Assembly (NCBI GenBank): GCA_946411835.1
Contig: CAMKFK010000012.1
Location: 1-38,195 of the forward strand
Length of the DNA: 38,195 bases
Direction: 5' to 3'
Source: an uncultured Clostridia bacterium
GTDB taxonomy: Bacteria; Bacillota; Clostridia; Oscillospirales; Oscillospiraceae
Positions 35,947 to 38,195 of this stretch are shown here, piece by piece. Every line of letters starts with the position of its first letter. The first letter of the stretch is position 1. A model generated the notes under the pieces. It had not been told where the DNA came from, did not search any database, and saw only the letters and a list, made by a program, of their open reading frames with translations. The translations under genes were made by a program, and so were the position numbers.

Positions 35947-38037
35947 TCAAATTGTGGGGTCGATTTGCTGTATATCTGTATTCTGTATATAGTGTACGTT
36001 CTCCCGCCCCGCCAGATACGCCGCCTCGCGGTGCTGGCAGGTGAGCAGGAGGATCTGCCGCGTTTGCGCCAGCTTCAGCAGCAGCTCCAGCGCGGCGGCG
36101 CAGCGGCGGTCGTCGAAGTTGATGAGCGCGTCGTCCAGCACCAGCGGGATGTGGCGCTCGGCGGGCAGCACCATGTCGCAGATGGCGAGACGCACCGCGA
36201 GATAGAGCTGGTCGCCCGCGCCCTGGCTGAGCAGCGCGGCGTCGTGACCAACGCTTTCGCCGTGCTCAGTGGCAAGCGCGCGGAACGAGCGGTCAAGGAC
36301 GACGGCGTCGTACCTCCCGCCGGTCAGCGCCGCGAAGTACGCCGCCGCCCGCTTGCCCAGCTCCGGCGAGAAGCGGCTTTGCAGCGTCATGTTCGCCCGG
36401 TCGAGCGCGTCCATCGCCATGGCGATGGCGTCGTACTCTGCCTGCGCCTCGGTGAGCCGGACCTGCTTCTGCGCCAGCGACGCCTCCAGCTCGGCAACAT
36501 CCCCAAGGGCGGCGAGCTGTCCGGCGGCGACGTCCGCGCGGCTGCGCGCCGCGCTCTGCTGCTCCGCGACGCGCGCCAGCGCCGCGCGCAGCGCCTCCGG
36601 CGATTCGGCCGGTCGCGTCACCGGGTAGGCGGGGACGCCCCGGAGGTCCGGGCGCGGGCAGAGCTCACAGCGCTGCCGTTTGGCGGCGGCGTCCTGCGTC
36701 AGCTGGGAAAGCGTGTCGTAGCGTTCGAGGTTCTCGCGGACGTAGGCGCGTGCGCTCGTCTCGTCCCCGACGGGGAGGTCGGCGTAGACCTGCGCCATCG
36801 TCCGCTCGCGCTGACTCTTGAGCGCGGCGCAGACCGCTTCGGCCTCCCGCAGGGCGGCGGACAGCTCGTCCGACCGGCTGTCATACGCCTTGCGCTTCGC
36901 CCTGCGGCGGCGCAGCGCGAAGCCGAACAAAACCGCGAACACGGGCAGGACGAAAGTCGCGTTTTGCGCCGCAGGCGGCAGGAGCGTCGTAAACGAGACG
37001 GCGGCGGACACCGCGATGCAGCCCGCACACGCGGCGAGCCACAGTACGGCGAGCGCGGAGAGCGCCTTCGGCTTCGGCGCGGCGAGGAATGCCTGACGCG
37101 CCGCGTCGTCGTCCAGCCGCGCCTGCTCCGCCTCCGCGAGCTGCTGCGCCAGCTCGTCCGCCGTTTCGAGCCGCCGCCGGTCCTCCGACAGCGTTTCCTG
37201 CGGCGGAACGCACATCTCCGCGAGCATGGCGCGGAACTGCCGTTCGCGCCGCTCCGCCGTTTCGGCGTCCCGCTTGGCGTACTCCCGCGCAGCGTACTGC
37301 TCCTGCACGTCCGCGATCTCGTGCGTCCGCAGCGCCTCGCGCAGCGCCGCCTCCCGCTGTCCCAGCGCGCCGAGGTCCTCCTCGGCGGCGGCGCGTTCGT
37401 CCCGCAGCCGCGCAAGCTCGTCGAGCGTCGCGCGGTCGGCGTCGATCTCCTGCGCCAGGGTGGGGATCAGCCCACTGCGGGCGTTGGCGCGGCGCGCGTT
37501 GAGCTGCTTTTTCAGCGCTGCCGACGCCTCCGTGAACGAGACGCCCTCCTCACCCGTGGTGATGAGCGCCGCGATGCGGCGTTCCAGCTCGGCGTTTGCG
37601 TTGATCGCCAGCCCGCTCTGCCGGATGAACGCGCTTCGCTCGTACACCTCGCAGGGTACGCCCAGCAGCGTTTCGCCGCAGTCGGCGGCGCTCAGCCCGG
37701 GGACCGGGTCGCCCGTGCCGGTGTATGTCGCGGCGAAGCGCCCCATTGGGCTGTCGGCGCGCGTCGTGTCCCGCGTCAGCGTGACCGCGCCCAGCGTCTC
37801 GCTCTCCAGCGACAGCGTTCCGCGCATGGGCGCGCCCGTCCATGGCCGGAAGCGGTTCTTGTCCGCCAGCAGCCCCCGGTCGCGCGTGGACAGGCCGTAG
37901 AGCATCGTCCGCAGGAAAATCGCCAGCGTGGACTTGCCGGATTCGTTGGGCGCCTCGATGACGTTCAGCCCCGGCAGAAAGGCGAACGAGCGCCGTTCCA
38001 GTGTGCCGAAAGTGGCGCTCAGGCTCGTGAAGCGCAT
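35947..38037 (-). CDS. YhaN/SbcC-like AAA ATPase with coiled coil
   Basis: GLNVIEAPNESGKSTLAIFLRTMLYG (Walker A); coiled-coil centre with TM-like stretch; LLSQGAGDQLYLAVRLAICDM (signature) and HIPLVLDDALINFDDRR (Walker B). Confidence 0.88.
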   Translation of the reverse strand: MRFTSLSATFGTLERRSFAFLPGLNVIEAPNESGKSTLAIFLRTMLYGLSTRDRGLLADKNRFRPWTGAPMRGTLSLESETLGAVTLTRDTTRADSPMGRFAATYTGTGDPVPGLSAADCGETLLGVPCEVYERSAFIRQSGLAINANAELERRIAALITTGEEGVSFTEASAALKKQLNARRANARSGLIPTLAQEIDADRATLDELARLRDERAAAEEDLGALGQREAALREALRTHEIADVQEQYAAREYAKRDAETAERRERQFRAMLAEMCVPPQETLSEDRRRLETADELAQQLAEAEQARLDDDAARQAFLAAPKPKALSALAVLWLAACAGCIAVSAAVSFTTLLPPAAQNATFVLPVFAVLFGFALRRRRAKRKAYDSRSDELSAALREAEAVCAALKSQRERTMAQVYADLPVGDETSARAYVRENLERYDTLSQLTQDAAAKRQRCELCPRPDLRGVPAYPVTRPAESPEALRAALARVAEQQSAARSRADVAAGQLAALGDVAELEASLAQKQVRLTEAQAEYDAIAMAMDALDRANMTLQSRFSPELGKRAAAYFAALTGGRYDAVVLDRSFRALATEHGESVGHDAALLSQGAGDQLYLAVRLAICDMVLPAERHIPLVLDDALINFDDRRCAAALELLLKLAQTRQILLLTCQHREAAYLAGRENVHYIQNTDIQQIDPTI

Positions 38038-38152
38038 GTGTCCGCCTCCTCTCAAATGATGTTATGAAATGCCATGAATAGTATAGCACAAGCGTTGAAA
38101 TTTGTCAGCCGCAGCCCCAAAAAACTTTTTTTAAAAAATTTCAAAAAAGCAC

Positions 38153-38181
38153 TTGACAAAATCGGAGTAAGCTAGTATAGT
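38153..38181 (+). promoter_or_regulatory. strong sigma-70-type promoter pointing out of the window
   Basis: TTGACA-17 nt-TATAGT, preceded by an A/T-rich tract (AAAAAACTTTTTTTAAAAAATTTCAAAAAA). Confidence 0.75.
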
Positions 38182-38195
38182 AGCAGCTGTTCCGC

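Noticed and set aside
35920-38067. 715-aa plus ORF opposite the YhaN-like gene
   Set aside because: Shadow ORF with extreme Arg bias; the minus-strand ATPase has clear Walker motifs.

Overview
GC-rich bacterial chromosomal window; gene content and order look like a Firmicutes/Clostridia-type genome (inference). The left edge holds the leader-distal end of a probable type I-C CRISPR array: 11 full repeats, one degenerate terminal repeat and 11 complete spacers. The rest is mostly housekeeping genes: rpiB, hypB, a secreted PI-PLC-like protein, rnj, gdpP-rplI-dnaB-tilS-hpt-ftsH, livJHMGF, a BspA-like LRR protein, a proB-like gene, an exonuclease, a lipid kinase, an RlmL-like methyltransferase, nfeD plus an SPFH gene, a TctC-like protein, tRNA-Ala(CGC), SRP RNA, dnaX-ybaB, rsmI, an S41/SLH protease, mrp and a YhaN-like ATPase. 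The main unusual signals are: (1) three 156-bp MITE-like elements with long imperfect terminal inverted repeats and TTA/TAA 3-bp target duplications; (2) a second family of about 200-bp multi-hairpin elements (two full copies, one truncated), each ending about 20-30 nt upstream of a + strand start codon, with the full copies flanked by 9-bp and 12-bp direct repeats; (3) a proB-like gene whose 3' end appears replaced by the 3' end of mrp, which is also in this window; (4) an in-frame amber codon splitting ftsH; (5) a pair of 19-bp repeats 52 bp apart upstream of the liv operon. All calls come from reading the sequence and the ORF track. No database or folding search was run.
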